A stretch of 13,432 nt of DNA from NCBI GenBank assembly GCA_041743655.1, contig JBGTMJ010000032.1, positions 1 through 13,432 of the forward strand. The letters run 5' to 3'. The position numbers and the translations under genes were made by a program. The notes beneath the pieces are model-generated. The model searched no databases. It was not told where the DNA came from and saw only the letters and a list, made by a program, of their open reading frames with translations. The stretch comes from JARIHD01 sp041743655. Its GTDB lineage: Bacteria; Patescibacteriota; Saccharimonadia; Saccharimonadales; UBA4665. This document shows positions 1 through 7,125 of the stretch, piece by piece (within the stretch, counting starts at the first letter, position 1; the number at the start of each line of letters is the position of its first letter).

Positions 1-801
1 GCCAAAGAAAAGGGTTGGGAGTCGCTAGAAGACCGCATGTCATCCAGCGAAGTCTTTGCCATTACAGCCTATGATGCCAACAAGGGTGGCCTGCTAGTTG
101 AAGTCGACGGTATTCGCGGCTTCTTGCCGGTTTCGCAGCTCGCTGCGGGCCACTATCCGCGCGTTTCTGGCGCCGACAAGGATGAAATTCTGCAAAAACT
201 TAACGCACTTGTCAGCAAGTCACTACGTGTCCGTATACTTGACGTGAGCCGTAAAGACAACAAGCTGATTTTTTCTGAGAAAGAAGCCGTTAAGGATGAT
301 ATGCATGCCCGCTTTGCTGAACTTAAAGTTGGTGACGTTGTTGAGGGAATTGTCACGGGCGTGATAGACTTCGGTGCATTTGTAAATGTGCAGGGCATCG
401 AGGGTTTGATCCATATCTCGGAGATCTCCTGGGAGCGCGTTGAAGATCCGCGTAATTACGTGAAAGTCGGTGACACAGTCAAGGCTAAGATTATCGCCAT
501 CGATAAAGATCGGCTCAGTTTGAGCCTTAAGCAGACGACCGAAGATCCTTGGTTAAAGGAAGTCAAAGCCTTTAATAAAGGTGACATTGTCGAAGGTAAG
601 ATTACTCGGATCACTCCTTTTGGTGCTTTTGTCCAGTTAAGTTCCAGTGTTGAGGCGTTGGTACATGTGTCTGAGATGAGCGATGCCGAAACAGTAGACC
701 CACAACAAGTGTTCAAACTCGACGAAAAGAAACAATTCAAAGTCATTGATATAGATACCGAAGCCCGCAAGATTGCTCTGAGTCTTAAAGGCGCCAAGTA
801 A
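1..801 (+). CDS. rpsA: 30S ribosomal protein S1, 3' part (5' end outside the window)
   Basis: The frame is open from base 1, so the gene starts upstream and the ATG at 37 is internal; 266 residues are visible. Three S1 (OB-fold) repeats can be read at about residues 16-95, 107-178 and 192-263. The second and third carry the signature GDVVEG...DFGAFV...GLIHISE and GDIVEG...PFGAFV...ALVHVSE; the first has ANKGGLLVEV and GIRGFLPVSQ, which is typical of the repeat that follows the ribosome-docking domains in S1. In this family the repeats bind single-stranded mRNA and bring it to the 30S subunit. The protein stops directly after the third visible repeat (LSLKGAK), so it lacks the long C-terminal array of the six-repeat E. 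coli protein. A generic S1-domain protein is the alternative. infB follows after 49 bases, probably in the same transcript. Confidence 0.9.
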   Translation, partial: AKEKGWESLEDRMSSSEVFAITAYDANKGGLLVEVDGIRGFLPVSQLAAGHYPRVSGADKDEILQKLNALVSKSLRVRILDVSRKDNKLIFSEKEAVKDDMHARFAELKVGDVVEGIVTGVIDFGAFVNVQGIEGLIHISEISWERVEDPRNYVKVGDTVKAKIIAIDKDRLSLSLKQTTEDPWLKEVKAFNKGDIVEGKITRITPFGAFVQLSSSVEALVHVSEMSDAETVDPQQVFKLDEKKQFKVIDIDTEARKIALSLKGAK

Positions 802-835
802 TTTCACTTATAAACGTCCAAACTAACGGCAGGGA

Positions 836-841
836 AAGGAG
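836..841 (+). promoter_or_regulatory. Shine-Dalgarno site of infB
   Basis: AAGGAG lies 9 bases before the infB ATG and is the best Shine-Dalgarno match in the window. It fixes the start at 851 and shows that genes inside a transcription unit here use normal SD-led initiation, in contrast to several first genes. Confidence 0.8.
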
Positions 842-850
842 TGCTACCAT

Positions 851-2611
851 ATGGCTCTAACTATTGAAATCGAAGATATGATCACTGTTGGCACTCTTGC
901 TGAGAAGCTTATGCTACCTGCTACTCGCCTAATAGGTGAGCTTATGAAGAACGGCGTTATGGTGACTATCAATGAGCGGATTGACTTCGACACTGCTCAA
1001 ATTATTGTAGGTGAGCTTGGGCTAGATGTTGAGCTGGCCAAAAAGGCACAAGAAGAACCCACGCCACGTCATAAGAAGCAAGACTATAGCGAGAAAGCAG
1101 TATACCGGCCGCCGGTTGTTGCTGTTATGGGTCACGTCGACCACGGCAAAACAAGTCTACTTGATGCTATTCGCATGGCACAAGTTGCCAAAAGTGAAGC
1201 TGGCGGTATTACACAGCATATTTCTGCTTATCAGATTGTGCACAACAAACGTCCGATAACTTTCTTAGATACCCCTGGACACGAGGCGTTTGCAGCCATT
1301 AGGGAGCACGGCGCTCATCTTACTGATATTGCTGTAATAGTCGTTGCTGCTGATGACGGCATTAAGCCGCAAACTCTTGAAGCTATTCGCTTTGCCCGCA
1401 AGGCTGGTGTAAAGATGATTGTTGCCCTCAATAAAGTTGATAAGCAAGGGTCTGATCCTAATAGGGTGAAACAACAGTTGGCCGAACATGAATTGCTGCC
1501 TGAGGAATGGGGTGGTGATACGGTTATTGTTGAGGTATCTGCCAAGACAAAACACGGCATCGACAATCTTTTAGATATGATTCTACTCGTTGCAGACGTA
1601 GAAGATTTTCGTGCAGAAATCGACGGTACGCCCACAGGTTTAATTATAGAGTCTCATTTGGAGCAAGGCAAAGGGCCGGTGGCTAACGCCTTAGTTGAAG
1701 CAGGCAGCCTTAAAGTCAACGATTTTATTGTAACTGGCACAACATATGCCAAAGTTCGTACTCTTGAGTCAACTAGTGGGGTGCCTCTTAAGCAAGCAAC
1801 TCCCTCTACACCAGTAGTAATCACTGGTTTTAAGGCCTTGCCTCAGTTTGGTGACAAGTTCACTGTTGTAAAAGATGAAAAAGCTGCTCGCGTACAAACC
1901 GAGAAGACTGCCAATCAGCAGGCTGGCACGAAGGATCGTAATGATATGAGCAGTAGCGACCTTATCCGTATGATCAACCACAACAACCAGGTACAACAGT
2001 TAAACGTCATTGTTAAGGCTGATGTTCAAGGTTCCCTGACATCTGTTATCGATAGCCTGAGAGCCCTAGATACAGAGGAAGTGGCAACTCATATAGTGAG
2101 TTCTGGCGTTGGTGCGCTTACAGAAAGTGACCTACATACAGCTGTCACTAGTAGGGCCCTTATCTACGGATTCAATGTAAGCGTTCCAACCAACATTAAA
2201 CGGCTCGCCAGTCGTGATAAGGTTCTAGTCAGGACTTACAACGTCATCTATGAGCTTATAGATGACGTTAAAGAGGAGCTGAGCCATCTATTGCTCCCTG
2301 AAATTGTTGAGACCGACTTCGGCAGGTTACTAGTTAAAGCCGTATTCAAGACTACTAAGACAGAGGTAATCTGTGGCGGAGAAGTACAGAAGGGCAAACT
2401 TGTTACGTCATCCTTGGCTCGGATTATGAGGGGCGATAAACAGATTGGAGAAGCTGAAGTCACTAATCTTAAGCGTGGGCCGCAAGACGCTAAGGAAGTG
2501 CTTGAAGGCGAAATGTGCGGCGTCAATCTTAGAACTTCTGGGAAGATTGAGCTTCTGGAGGGTGATCGCCTAGAGCTATTCAGCCGTACTACTATTGCTC
2601 GTAAGCTGTAA
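851..2611 (+). CDS. infB: translation initiation factor IF-2, short form
   Basis: IF2 is the GTPase that places fMet-tRNA on the 30S subunit and promotes 50S joining. At 586 aa it is short compared with the 700-890 aa of common bacterial forms; the long charged N-terminal region is missing. A single IF2_N-type module occupies about residues 3-65. The G domain follows with all motifs: G1 GHVDHGKTS (94-102), switch GGITQHISAY (118-127, with Ser where Gly is usual), G3 DTPGHE (140-145), G4 NKVD (194-197) and G5 SAK (230-232). Domains II, III and the C-terminal initiator-tRNA domain fill the rest, ending at RTTIARKL. It sits between rpsA and the DUF5663-like gene; neither nusA nor rbfA, its usual neighbours, is present here. 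Confidence 0.97.
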   Translation: MALTIEIEDMITVGTLAEKLMLPATRLIGELMKNGVMVTINERIDFDTAQIIVGELGLDVELAKKAQEEPTPRHKKQDYSEKAVYRPPVVAVMGHVDHGKTSLLDAIRMAQVAKSEAGGITQHISAYQIVHNKRPITFLDTPGHEAFAAIREHGAHLTDIAVIVVAADDGIKPQTLEAIRFARKAGVKMIVALNKVDKQGSDPNRVKQQLAEHELLPEEWGGDTVIVEVSAKTKHGIDNLLDMILLVADVEDFRAEIDGTPTGLIIESHLEQGKGPVANALVEAGSLKVNDFIVTGTTYAKVRTLESTSGVPLKQATPSTPVVITGFKALPQFGDKFTVVKDEKAARVQTEKTANQQAGTKDRNDMSSSDLIRMINHNNQVQQLNVIVKADVQGSLTSVIDSLRALDTEEVATHIVSSGVGALTESDLHTAVTSRALIYGFNVSVPTNIKRLASRDKVLVRTYNVIYELIDDVKEELSHLLLPEIVETDFGRLLVKAVFKTTKTEVICGGEVQKGKLVTSSLARIMRGDKQIGEAEVTNLKRGPQDAKEVLEGEMCGVNLRTSGKIELLEGDRLELFSRTTIARKL

Positions 2612-2612
2612 C

Positions 2613-2639
2613 TTGCTTTAACAATACACGTGCTACAAT
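2613..2639 (+). promoter_or_regulatory. candidate promoter of the DUF5663-like gene
   Basis: TTGCTT (2613-2618), a 15-base spacer and TACAAT (2634-2639) preceded by TGC, which gives an extended -10. The -10 ends 9 bases before the ATG at 2649, so a start point 6-8 bases downstream would give a leader of only 1-3 bases. A GGAG at 2640-2643 could serve as SD on read-through transcripts from infB but would be lost from this promoter's own transcript. Confidence 0.5.
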
Positions 2640-2648
2640 GGAGATGCT

Positions 2649-3026
2649 ATGATCAAACTCGACAACGATTTACTACAAGAACTTGGCCTACAAGTTCTTC
2701 CTGAGGAAGAAAAGAAGAAGATGCTTGCTCATATTTATGAGACATTGGAGATGCGCGTAGGCATGGAATTGGCAAAACAGATGACCGATGATCAGTTGAA
2801 TGAGTTTGGACAATTCATCGATCGCAATGATGAGCCTGGTGCGTTGCAGTGGCTTGAGACAAACTTTCCAAATTATAGGGATGTTGTAGCATCTGAGTTT
2901 GATAAACTGAAACTTGAAGTCAAACAGGTAGCGCCACAGATTATTGCCGGTACCAATCTACCTCAGCCAGACTCTGGCGCTCAGCTTGAGGACGGCAATC
3001 GCCAGTTCCCCTCTCCGCAAGTATAG
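2649..3026 (+). CDS. small conserved protein resembling DUF5663 (CPR family)
   Basis: A 125-residue soluble protein without signal peptide or membrane segment. The first 90 residues are helical and acidic, with a recognisable pattern: LGLQVLPEEEKKKM (13-26), IYETLEMRVG near residues 29-38, then DQLNEFGQFID and a closing WLETNFPNY. I recall this arrangement from proteins called DUF5663 in Saccharibacteria and other Patescibacteria, but that is from memory and not from a search. The last 35 or so residues are rich in Gln, Pro and Gly and look disordered. Function is unknown. It lies 37 bases after infB, where many bacteria have rbfA, and has its own likely promoter. The ATG at 2649 is chosen because of the upstream -10 and GGAG. 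It converges on fmt with a gap of 6 bases. Confidence 0.8.
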   Translation: MIKLDNDLLQELGLQVLPEEEKKKMLAHIYETLEMRVGMELAKQMTDDQLNEFGQFIDRNDEPGALQWLETNFPNYRDVVASEFDKLKLEVKQVAPQIIAGTNLPQPDSGAQLEDGNRQFPSPQV

Positions 3027-3030
3027 GGGA
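3007..3030. other. small hairpin at the convergent 3' ends
   Basis: TCCCCT (3007-3012) can pair with AGGGGA (3025-3030) around a 12-base loop; it spans the stop codon of the DUF5663-like gene. Neither strand has a T-run after the stem, so it is not a standard intrinsic terminator, although it lies exactly where one would be expected between two convergent genes. Confidence 0.3.
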
Positions 3031-3032
3031 CT

Positions 3033-3950
3033 TCAGAGTAGAGTAAGCTGCTGCTTATATCCGGCTAGGAATGCCTCGCCGGTCATTTCTTTTTTGCCCG
3101 CAGGTTTGATGCGATCAATAGCAAGTGCGTTATCCCCACAATAGATAACAGGTAGCTTGCCTAGAATTCTAAGCGTACCAGGTTTACCGGCCACCTTGAT
3201 TACATGGGACTGAGTAATGATAACATCGATACTTCCCAACGAGACTCGGCTTTTTGGCCATCCGCTATAAGCCCGGACTTCCCGTTCTATTTGATCGGCC
3301 GGCTTTTCCCAGTGGATAGTACCATCTTCTTTGCTGAGTTTTCTGGAATAAGTAGCTGCAATGCTTTGGTTTTGCGTGTAGGGAGCAATGGAGCCAGCCA
3401 AGTATTTAGGCAGCATTAGGGCTAGCATCGTATAGCTCAACTCAATCAGGTCATCTGTCAGGGAAGGAGTAGTAGCGACTGGCGTAATCTGCAGAGGTGA
3501 TTGTGCAATCAATGGACCTTCATCCATGCCTGCTACAAGTATCATCAGACTCACGCCGGTTTGCTTTTGGCCGCTCAATATGGCGAAAGTTATCGGATCT
3601 GCACCACGCCATTCAGGCAGGAGTGAGAAATGACTATTAATAATGCCTGAAGGGAAGTAGTCTATTACACTCTGAGGTATAATAATGCCAAAATCAATAA
3701 GTATGGCTACTTTGCTTAAGAGGGCTCGCGTTGCAAAGAGTTCGGTGAGTGACTGTTTGTCAGTCGCGGTGTGAACGGGGATAGCGAGTTCTTTCGCTAT
3801 ATCAAGAACGGGTACGTCACCGCTATGATGGGCGCTGCGTGGTTTCGTAATCACTGCTTCAATACTAAAGTCCTGGCTCAATAACCTTAGACTTGCAGCG
3901 GCTACTGGCCCGCTACCAAAGAATATTATTGTTTTGGACGTTTTTTTCAT
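3033..3950 (-). CDS. fmt: methionyl-tRNA formyltransferase
   Basis: Transfers a formyl group from 10-formyl-tetrahydrofolate to Met-tRNA(fMet), giving the initiator that IF2 recognises. The 305 residues match the family's usual length. The N-terminal Rossmann-type domain starts at IIFFGSG (8-14). The catalytic region is clear: NSHFSLLPEWRGADPI (105-120) supplies Asn105 and His107 plus the hallmark SLLPxWRGA loop, and Asp143 in AGMDEGP is the third catalytic residue. The C-terminal tRNA-binding domain is seen in IHWEKPADQIEREVRAYSGWP. It is the last gene of priA-def-fmt on this strand; its ATG lies 38 bases inside the end of def, so translation is probably coupled. It ends on TGA, the only TGA stop in the window. 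Confidence 0.95.
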   Translation of the reverse strand: MKKTSKTIIFFGSGPVAAASLRLLSQDFSIEAVITKPRSAHHSGDVPVLDIAKELAIPVHTATDKQSLTELFATRALLSKVAILIDFGIIIPQSVIDYFPSGIINSHFSLLPEWRGADPITFAILSGQKQTGVSLMILVAGMDEGPLIAQSPLQITPVATTPSLTDDLIELSYTMLALMLPKYLAGSIAPYTQNQSIAATYSRKLSKEDGTIHWEKPADQIEREVRAYSGWPKSRVSLGSIDVIITQSHVIKVAGKPGTLRILGKLPVIYCGDNALAIDRIKPAGKKEMTGEAFLAGYKQQLTLL

Positions 3951-4485
3951 AATCGATCTTTTCTAGTTGGCCATCCTCGCGCAGCTTAAAAAATGCGTCT
4001 GGCTCGTTCTTGATGTGGTCAATAAATATTGCGCCATTGGTATGATCAATCTCATGCTGGAAGACACGAGCAAGGAAACCCTCGGCTGTAACACGGAAGT
4101 AGCGACCACTTATATCTTGGGCACGAACGCGCACTTTAGAGTAGCGAGGCACCTTACCATAAATATCGGGTACACTCAAGCAGCCTTCAAAATCTTGTTC
4201 AATCTTGCCTTCATATTTTGTTATTTCAGGATTAATAAAAACAGTGAATGATTTGTCGCTTCTGTTGTCGAAATCATTACGTATTATGACGATCCTGAGT
4301 AGCTTATCAACTTGAATTGCGGCCAGAGCCACGCCAACTTCATGCTCACGGCTGGCCTCCCAATCTAACGTTGCCGATTCCATATTGGCAACCAGCTTCT
4401 TAATCTCATCTGTGACAATACCTATCTTTTTGGAGCGTTCCCGAAGACGAACGTTGGGTAAACAAATAATAGCAGTCTTATCCAT
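3913..4485 (-). CDS. def: peptide deformylase
   Basis: Metal enzyme that removes the N-formyl group from nascent chains, undoing the work of Fmt, its overlapping neighbour. The three family motifs are present: motif 1 GVALAAIQ (51-58), motif 2 EGCLS (100-104) and motif 3 HEIDH (144-148). Cys102, His144 and His148 bind the metal, Glu145 is the catalytic base and Gln58 the usual active-site glutamine. Motif 1 is normally GxGLAAxQ; here the second Gly is Ala53. The 190 aa length is normal for bacterial type forms with a C-terminal tail. Its last 38 bases are shared with the start of fmt in another frame. A strong promoter lies directly before it, so it can be expressed independently of priA. Confidence 0.95.
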   Translation of the reverse strand: MDKTAIICLPNVRLRERSKKIGIVTDEIKKLVANMESATLDWEASREHEVGVALAAIQVDKLLRIVIIRNDFDNRSDKSFTVFINPEITKYEGKIEQDFEGCLSVPDIYGKVPRYSKVRVRAQDISGRYFRVTAEGFLARVFQHEIDHTNGAIFIDHIKNEPDAFFKLREDGQLEKIDYEKNVQNNNILW

Positions 4486-4494
4486 TACTACGAG

Positions 4495-4523
4495 AGTATA
4501 TCTTTTTTTCAGGGTGACGACAA
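4495..4523 (-). promoter_or_regulatory. promoter of def-fmt
   Basis: On the minus strand: TTGTCG (4523-4518), a 17-base spacer and TATACT (4500-4495). The -10 ends 9 bases before the def ATG, which predicts a leader of about 1-3 bases. The whole element fits within the 42-base gap after the priA stop codon. Confidence 0.6.
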
Positions 4524-4527
4524 CGCT

Positions 4528-6456
4528 TTATAAAAGATTCATCGGGTCAATATCATAGGACCAACCACTTGGCAGTAAGGCAATAGCCTTGATCAATTCG
4601 TCACGGCTTCTGGCTTTGATAACTATTTGCCATTGATACTTATTCTGAATTTTTTCCCGGAACGCTGGAGCTGGCCCTTCTATACGTATGCGTAAGTTTG
4701 AGGTTGCAAGTTGCTGCACAAATTTTTTGGCTGCCTGTTCACCTGTCGCCTGACTGGCTCGCCGACAGGTGAGCTTAAGAAGATAGCAGTACGGTGGGAA
4801 CATAAATTCTTTCCGTTCCATAAGTTCCTGCGTATAAAAGGATTGCCAGTCTTTCTTGAGGATTGCTTCAAGAAGAGGGCTCTCTGGCGCATAGGTTTGT
4901 ACTATTGCTTTGCTATCGCGATGCCCGCGTCCTACGCGTCCTATGACTTGGCTTAATAACTGATAGGTACGCTCTTGTGCACTGAAGTCTGGGAAGTACA
5001 GGCTTGTGTCCGCAATTATCACACCTACAACACTTAGTTTTGGTAAATCCAAGCCTTTGGCTAGAGTTTGGGTACCGACAATAATGTCAACTTTGCCGCT
5101 TCGCACCAGCTCGTAGTTCTGTTCAATACGCTCAGATTTTTTGTTATCAATATCAAAGCGCATTACTCTCGCTTTTGGGAACATTGTTGAAATATCATCA
5201 ACTACAGCCTTTGTGCCTATACTCTTGAATATGACCGAGGTGTTGTGACAAGTAGGGCAACTGGATGGGCTTCGTGCTTTGAATTCGCAAGTATGGCAAC
5301 GCATTACATGGGCATCCCCGTGATAAACCAATGGCAAATCACAGCTTGGACAAGTGGCTTGCCAGCCGCATTGCTCGCAAAACACAATGCGGGCAGTACC
5401 CCGCCTGTTAAGGAATAATAGGCTCTGTTCATTGCGTGCTAAAGCTTCACCGATAGCCCCTATTAACTCATCTGATACATAAGGCTTTTGGGTGAACTTC
5501 GTTTTATCTCGCAAATCTACAATAGATACTTGTCCCTTCTTAGAATCTTTACGGCTAGCGATCTGCTGCATACGCAGGATAGGCCTTTTTTTGGCAATAG
5601 CCATGAAATAATCAGTTACTAAAGGGGTCGCTGATCCCAGAATGATGATAGCCTTATGCAATTCGGCGAGTTTACTTGCTACGCGTGACGTGTGATAGTA
5701 AGGAGCCTGGTCTTGCTTGTACGCAGTTTCGTGAGCTTCGTCGACAACAATTAAACCGATATTGCTGATTGGGCAGAAAAGTGCGGAACGTGGGCCGATG
5801 ATTATGACAGGTTCTGTCTGTTGTAGTAAGGCGGTCCACAAGCGCTGGCGGGTGGCATCAGTCAGTCGAGAGTGAACGACCACGACCTGATCGTGGAACA
5901 CATGACGAAAATCGTTAGCAAGCTGTGAGGTTAAGCCTATTTCTGGTGTCAGAATAATAACTGATTTACCAAGATTCAAGCTTATTCTTGCAAGCTCAAT
6001 GTAGACTCTCGTTTTACCAGTACCTGTTTCCCCGTGTAGTAAATACGTACCTGGCTGTTTGATTGCTTCCAAAGTCCGGCGTTGATCCTTGGTAAAGGTT
6101 GGAAGAATTGCTGACTCACTCTTACCTTCGGCAGCTAATCCAGTTAGTTTTTTGGGTAGTTGCTTCGGTAGGAAAAGCTGTGTGAGTATCCCGGGCGGAC
6201 TAGGATAGTATGAGCGCATCCAAAGTATAAGTTGTAATGATTGGCTGGGCAGAGGAGGCAGTTCTGGGTTATGGGTTATGGGTTTTACAGCAAACTGTGG
6301 CTTGGGGACCTCTTGGATCGCGACCCCTAATACCTGCTTGCTGCGCAACGGAACCACTATAATAGCACCTACTGACAAGGGTTGGTCACTGCTATAGGTT
6401 AAGGCTTCTTCACCATGATAGCGTGCGTCTGCTATAAGGACTTCCATATAGAACAT
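4528..6456 (-). CDS. priA: primosomal protein N' (replication restart helicase PriA)
   Basis: A 3'-to-5' superfamily 2 helicase that recognises stalled forks and reloads the replisome. It has 642 residues against 732 in E. coli. In order: N-terminal DNA-binding domain (about 1-105), Walker A GETGTGKT (142-149), Walker B DEAH (239-242), GSATP (274-278), then eight Zn-binding cysteines inserted in the second helicase lobe (360, 363, 369, 372, 387, 390, 400, 403, all in CxxC pairs), GTQTLAKGLD (461-470) and motif VI QVIGRVGR (503-510). All catalytic and zinc residues are intact. Two starts are possible, the ATG at 6456 or one three codons later at 6447; the N-terminus MEVLIADAR of the second is more family-like, while the -10 spacing suits either. 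First gene of the priA-def-fmt unit. Confidence 0.96.
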   Translation of the reverse strand: MFYMEVLIADARYHGEEALTYSSDQPLSVGAIIVVPLRSKQVLGVAIQEVPKPQFAVKPITHNPELPPLPSQSLQLILWMRSYYPSPPGILTQLFLPKQLPKKLTGLAAEGKSESAILPTFTKDQRRTLEAIKQPGTYLLHGETGTGKTRVYIELARISLNLGKSVIILTPEIGLTSQLANDFRHVFHDQVVVVHSRLTDATRQRLWTALLQQTEPVIIIGPRSALFCPISNIGLIVVDEAHETAYKQDQAPYYHTSRVASKLAELHKAIIILGSATPLVTDYFMAIAKKRPILRMQQIASRKDSKKGQVSIVDLRDKTKFTQKPYVSDELIGAIGEALARNEQSLLFLNRRGTARIVFCEQCGWQATCPSCDLPLVYHGDAHVMRCHTCEFKARSPSSCPTCHNTSVIFKSIGTKAVVDDISTMFPKARVMRFDIDNKKSERIEQNYELVRSGKVDIIVGTQTLAKGLDLPKLSVVGVIIADTSLYFPDFSAQERTYQLLSQVIGRVGRGHRDSKAIVQTYAPESPLLEAILKKDWQSFYTQELMERKEFMFPPYCYLLKLTCRRASQATGEQAAKKFVQQLATSNLRIRIEGPAPAFREKIQNKYQWQIVIKARSRDELIKAIALLPSGWSYDIDPMNLL

Positions 6457-6462
6457 ATTGCC

Positions 6463-6492
6463 AGTATAGAGTGATTGATTACTGAAACCGAA
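6463..6492 (-). promoter_or_regulatory. candidate promoter of priA
   Basis: TATACT on the minus strand (6468-6463) ends 6 bases before the ATG at 6456 and 15 bases before the alternative ATG at 6447. The -35 is poor (TTCGGT at 6492-6487, 18-base spacer). There is no Shine-Dalgarno sequence before either ATG, so initiation is probably leaderless or nearly so. Confidence 0.45.
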
Positions 6493-6501
6493 ACTTTAGG
6501 G

Positions 6502-6530
6502 TTGAAAACTCAGAACGTAGTGGCTATAAT
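6502..6530 (+). promoter_or_regulatory. strong sigma70-type promoter of the winged-helix gene
   Basis: TTGAAA (6502-6507), a 17-base spacer and TATAAT (6525-6530): the closest match to the housekeeping consensus in the window. Predicted start near 6537, leaving a leader of about 26 bases to the ATG at 6563. An inverted repeat straddles its -10 (separate entry). Confidence 0.7.
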
Positions 6531-6540
6531 TCTTTACGTT
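6514..6540. promoter_or_regulatory. candidate operator around the -10 of the winged-helix gene
   Basis: AACGTA (6514-6519) and its exact reverse complement TACGTT (6535-6540) flank a 15-base interval that holds TATAAT in its middle. The arm centres are 21 bp apart, two helical turns, as expected for a dimeric repressor on one face of the helix. The adjacent gene encodes a winged-helix protein, so autorepression is a natural reading, but that link is inference. Confidence 0.45.
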
Positions 6541-6562
6541 GTTTGAATAACAATAAAAGCTT

Positions 6563-6853
6563 ATGTTAGATGTATTTATTACCTCACGAGTTAGACGGAA
6601 GATTATTGTAATCTATGCAAAATACCCTGATTTCAAGACGCACGTTAGGGGTCTTGCTAAGCTTATTAAGGAAGACGCAGGCAATATACAGCGTGAGTTA
6701 AAGAGGCTGGAAAAAGTAGGCTTTCTTATTTCGGAGAAACAAGGCAATACAAAGATTTACCATACTAATAAGCAGTTCCCAATCTTTAAAGAACTGCAGA
6801 GTATTGTGCTTAAGAGCCAAAGGGCGACGCAAGCAAAGAAACAAATGATGTAG
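6563..6853 (+). CDS. small winged helix-turn-helix DNA-binding protein
   Basis: A 96-residue protein that is a single winged-helix domain with a short basic tail. Helix 1 is about residues 6-19 (ITSRVRRKIIVIYAKY), helix 2 about 26-36 (VRGLAKLI), the recognition helix about 38-52 (AGNIQRELKRLEKVG), followed by a beta wing FLISEKQGNTKIYHTN (54-69) and a C-terminal helix (73-85). The pattern 'VRxLAKLIxEDxGNxQRELKRLExxGfl' resembles ArsR/MarR-like regulators common in CPR and archaea. No cysteine metal site is seen. Target genes are unknown; the strong promoter and the inverted repeat in front suggest it regulates itself, and it may affect the divergent priA or the following rpsU. An in-frame stop 9 bases upstream leaves 6563 as the only ATG start. 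Confidence 0.75.
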   Translation: MLDVFITSRVRRKIIVIYAKYPDFKTHVRGLAKLIKEDAGNIQRELKRLEKVGFLISEKQGNTKIYHTNKQFPIFKELQSIVLKSQRATQAKKQMM

Positions 6854-6866
6854 GCGGAACTGCCAG

Positions 6867-6895
6867 TTGCAAAAACCTCCCTGTTACAGTAGAAT
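6867..6895 (+). promoter_or_regulatory. promoter of rpsU-yqeY-adk-map
   Basis: TTGCAA (6867-6872), a 17-base spacer and TAGAAT (6890-6895). The -10 ends 9 bases before the rpsU ATG, so a very short leader is predicted. The -35 overlaps a small palindrome, AACTGCCAGTT at 6858-6868. Confidence 0.6.
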
Positions 6896-6904
6896 AAGGT
6901 CGAC

Positions 6905-7120
6905 ATGATACAAGTTACACGCAAAGATGCAAAAGAATCGTTAGAGAATCTGCTCCGTCGCTTTAATCGCAAGGTTCAACAAGCTGGTACGATTGCTGTT
7001 GTAAAACAGAACCAGTATTTTGAGAAGCCTATCAGCAAAAGTGAACGCCGTCAGAAAGCCATCGTTCGCCAGCAGCGAAAAGCGCTGAAGCTCAAGAAGA
7101 TTAAACTCGGTCAACGCTAA
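6905..7120 (+). CDS. rpsU: 30S ribosomal protein S21
   Basis: S21 sits at the neck of the 30S subunit near the 3' end of 16S rRNA and helps base-pairing with mRNA leaders. The 71 residues are typical in length and very basic. The N-terminal half has the family pattern (ESLENLLRRFNRKVQQAGTI, residues 11-30), followed by QNQYFEKPISKSERRQKAIVR, in which FEKPSxKRxRK is the usual S21 motif, and a Lys/Arg-rich helical tail. A weak AAGG lies 5 bases before the ATG, but the -10 is so close that the SD is mostly missing from the transcript. yqeY follows after 5 bases, the common rpsU-yqeY pairing. Confidence 0.95.
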   Translation: MIQVTRKDAKESLENLLRRFNRKVQQAGTIAVVKQNQYFEKPISKSERRQKAIVRQQRKALKLKKIKLGQR

Positions 7121-7125
7121 GAGAG

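Noticed and set aside
3020..3025. TATACT on the minus strand inside the end of the DUF5663-like gene
   Set aside because: A -10-like hexamer, but it points into fmt's downstream side with no gene starting on that strand after it and no -35.
3941..3947. Programmed frameshift on the A7 run joining def to fmt
   Set aside because: The -1 frame after the run meets a stop within a few codons and is not the fmt frame; reaching fmt would need +1, and fmt has its own ATG right there.
6858..6868. AACTGCCAGTT palindrome overlapping the rpsU -35
   Set aside because: Short 4-bp arms and no related copy elsewhere; not enough to call an operator.
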